NCBI GenBank assembly: GCA_009823395.1
Contig: CM020518.1
Span: 12,644,501 to 12,708,500 of the forward strand
DNA length: 64,000 bases
Source: Thamnaconus septentrionalis
Lineage: Eukaryota > Chordata > Actinopteri > Tetraodontiformes > Monacanthidae
Direction: 5' to 3'
Part shown: positions 61,251 to 64,000 of the stretch, piece after piece
How the letters are laid out: every line of letters begins with the position of its first letter
How positions within the stretch are numbered: the stretch's first letter is position 1
The notes under the pieces: model-generated
What the model saw: the letters and a program-made list of their open reading frames with translations, nothing else
Database searches by the model: none
Told to the model about the DNA's origin: nothing
Program-made: the position numbers and the translations under genes

Positions 61251-64000
61251 CTCCGCTCGGAAAAACTCTTTAAAACAAACAAACAAAAAAACAAAACAAT
61301 ATTCGAACCCAACACAAAGCCGTTCTGGGAAATTAGTCGTCTTCGGGGAAGACTGCGTTGGCCGTGGGTTGTGTGACTTTCCTGGCACTTTCCTTTCCCC
61401 TCCTCTCTGGCTGTGGAACCGGGGGAAACTCGTGGCCGGGAAGCCGAGCGGACGGATGCTCCGCCAGGCCACGCAGCGGACTGGGACCGTTACTGTGGTC
61501 CCGGCTGCTTCCCATCTTTTTCCATCTCGCCGTTCAACTTCTGACTCACATTCAGAAACCCTAAACCTACTACAGTCAGTTTCAAGACTAGGAATAAAGC
61601 ATCATTTTACGGATTTGGACTGCTGAGTAATGGGAAATTTCCATTCCATGGTCTATATCCCTCAAATTATCACATTTGCGACACTTTCGGTTTTAAAAGT
61701 CCGTTTGAAGATAACAGAGCCCCAAGATTCGAAAGCTTGGAGCGCTGGAATTGCTTGGACTCACTGCTCTGCACACAGCTGCCACGGAATCCTTTTCAAA
61801 AGCATCATTAACCTCAAGGACCTGATTCCTTGTGCCGATGGACATGTAGGAGGTTTAAGGTTACTCCTGCCATGGGGACTCCAAGAGAAAGTCTGTCACT
61901 CAATCTTGACAAAGTGCGGCACGCCTTCTTGTTTTTGTGGTCCAACAGTAAACCTGAGACCGGGTCCCACCTGCAGACTTGTGTTTGTTTGTAAAAGACA
62001 AAGAGCTCCTGGGGGCATAAACCCTTTTTTGTCTCCTCAAAGTCTTTGGATCGAATTTCCCCAATAAATAGTGATGATTTTTTTTTACTTATTGTTTGTT
62101 TCAGCGTAGTTTTCTGCAATTTTTGATTGTCATAAATTTGTAGTATCATGTGTCTTGTAAAAAAAAAAAAAAAAAAAAAAAGGTGTGAGTGCATGTTGTT
62201 TAATGTTGCCAACAACATGGTGTTGCCAGCTCGAAGCCTTGGCCATAGTCTGTAGTTAGCTTTTGCCATTTTGTAATAGTTTTTAAAGGCTTGCAGCTCA
62301 GCTTCAGATGTTTAATGATGCTCCATGCCTCGCTGGAGGAGTGGCTGGCGTCAACGGCCGCGGTTGCTTTCGATTGGCAAGTGGTTTGAGCTCCGGTGCC
62401 AGCGCACGTGGTCCCTCATGGTTCCGTGTTCGGCCCATTGCTAAAAGCCTCGAGTTCATTCATTATAATCCTGCAGAATACCTCTTTTCCTCCGCGCAAG
62501 CCACAAGAAGGGCGAAATCCATGCGTTTCTCTTCACTTGGCAGGCAGGCGGGCAGTCAGGCAGTCAGGCAGTGCAGATGCACTGGAAAACTTTGGTGTTT
62601 TTCTTTCCTGCCTTCCTCAACAGAGTGAACTTTCAAAGCCTGGAGCAAACTTTTACCAGCCCCTACATTGCACATTAAAGAGCGTTTGCTTGTAGTTTTA
62701 TTGGTTGTTACTTAAAAATAGAGCTACTTTTGATCAGGCAATCCATTTGTACAAATCAGATTACCTTCCTTCTCCTCCTACCTGCCATGTTTTGTTTTTG
62801 TTTTTTAAATTTGATCTGTCATTTAATTTCCATGCATACAAATCTGATGCAAACCTTTGATTTTAGTATAGGTATCAGTAAGAGGCTTGCAGAGGGTAAT
62901 CAGACCTGATCACTATCGGTGCGTTGAAACTGAAGCTAGGATAGTGGTGTCACCGCGACCAGAGTGTGAAATCGCTTAAACGAACGGCTGCCCCTGTGTC
63001 AAAGGTTAAACCAGAGGACTCAGACTGGCTGAGACTAACATCTGGAATACTATTTGTTGCAGCAAAGTTCCGCCGTGGATATCCTCCAGCGTAGATGGCA
63101 TGGATAACAAGGCTGTGTTATTTGCATTGCGCTTCCTTTGTTTTCTGTAACTGAGCTGCACTTGTGCGTAGAGTCCCATCGTCTGACTTGCAGCAACATC
63201 TGTTTTTTGAAAGTCGGTCGGTCACATTTCACTGTTTCACCTTACAGTATTCTAGAGGCCTTCAGTGAGTGTGGTCAGTAAAACCTTTAAACAGGAGCAT
63301 CCAGGAAGTGCCCTAATGAAAGTAACACATCTCAGAGGTTGTTTTAATATGAGCCTTGTTGCCCAAAGTGTTGTTTATTTGACTATAAAATTGACGTAAT
63401 GCTAGGAACACCGTCTCACAATTCCGACAAATTCTAAACTAGGTCACATTACGTTATACCGTTTTCCATTCCAGGCTTTTAAACAGGGCAATTGTGAGCG
63501 AATTGAAAGCAGCCGTGTGTCCAAGTTTGTTTCTTTTTTTTTTTTTCTGTTAAGATGTGCCGTTTCCCTGGTGCTGGAAAAGTGTGTGTCCGAATCTGCC
63601 TGTGGAGATGAAAGAAAGGGCCCTCCGAGTAGCTTCCCTCCCAGAGATTCCCCACAGAAAGTTTGTTTTATGGCTGTCAAATGACATCTTGTTTCAGTTG
63701 GTGTGAAATCATTTCATGCACTTTGTTCGATTTGAGCAGTTTGCTGCCGTGTTCCGAACTATCTGGTGCGCCTTGCAGTGTTTGCTGCAGTTTTGTGCCT
63801 CCGTTGTCTCGCTTCAGTGGCATAAGTTAGTGTTTAGTCAACAAACAACCCTGCCTCTATCTCCCTCAAACATCACTTCTCAGAGGTCTGGACGGTTTGA
63901 TTAAAAGGCAAACAAGGAATTCTTTGCGCTAACGGGACATTTGTAACGCCCACCGCATGTGATGTTGTTACCCTAAAACAAAAATACTTGTTATCACTTA
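61250..64000. other. Possible first intron or intergenic sequence
   Basis: No coding exon is recognised. Contains a 20-plus A run near 62160-62182 and an unremarkable 145-codon frame at 61630-62067 that matches nothing I know. A repeated GGCAGTCA-like word occurs near 62550. Confidence 0.5.

Noticed and set aside
61630..62067. 145-codon open frame on the plus strand
   Set aside because: No domain or motif recognised, ordinary codon texture, and located in a probable intron; length alone is not evidence.

Overview
The window looks like genomic DNA from a teleost fish. Three compact, intron-rich genes can be read exon by exon with canonical GT/AG splice sites: betaine-homocysteine methyltransferase (bhmt, minus strand, 8 exons), dimethylglycine dehydrogenase (dmgdh, plus, 16 exons) and arylsulfatase B (arsb, plus, 8 exons). 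Their order (BHMT, DMGDH, ARSB) matches the vertebrate neighbourhood on human 5q14, where JMY lies beyond BHMT and LHFPL2 beyond ARSB. Species cannot be fixed from the sequence; short introns, fish-type hAT/TTAA MITEs and many microsatellites fit a ray-finned, probably percomorph, fish.

Layout. (1) 1-11915: a head-to-tail tandem array of about 3.85-kb units, with three full units and a truncated fourth. Each full unit carries, left to right, a degenerate JMY-like exon on the minus strand, a CCAAT/TATA promoter-like segment, a multi-exon TCF/LEF-type HMG-box gene on the plus strand with a poly(A) signal, a small hairpin, and a scrambled bhmt remnant on the minus strand. (2) 11916 to about 21200: an anomalous, AT-rich, nearly ORF-free block of unusual texture, possibly poorly resolved assembly. 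(3) 21528-24981: bhmt with its TATA box and poly(A) signal. (4) 24983-28119: divergent bhmt/dmgdh spacer with a LINE fragment and a FABP-like relic. (5) 28120-40909: dmgdh. (6) 41265-55938: arsb, with hAT-type and TTAA-type non-autonomous transposons in its introns. (7) 55939-64000: no confident coding gene; a GC-rich G-quadruplex-bearing promoter-like patch and a candidate 5' untranslated exon (61080-61241) that by synteny could belong to lhfpl2.

Functionally, bhmt and dmgdh are consecutive choline-oxidation steps: BHMT makes dimethylglycine from betaine and DMGDH oxidises dimethylglycine in mitochondria. Arsb is a lysosomal glycosaminoglycan sulfatase, linked to them only by conserved synteny.

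The most unusual object is the tandem array. An HMG-box gene has been amplified with fragments of bhmt and apparently jmy, its copies are in different states of decay, and the relations between units are mosaic, as expected for gene conversion or unequal exchange.
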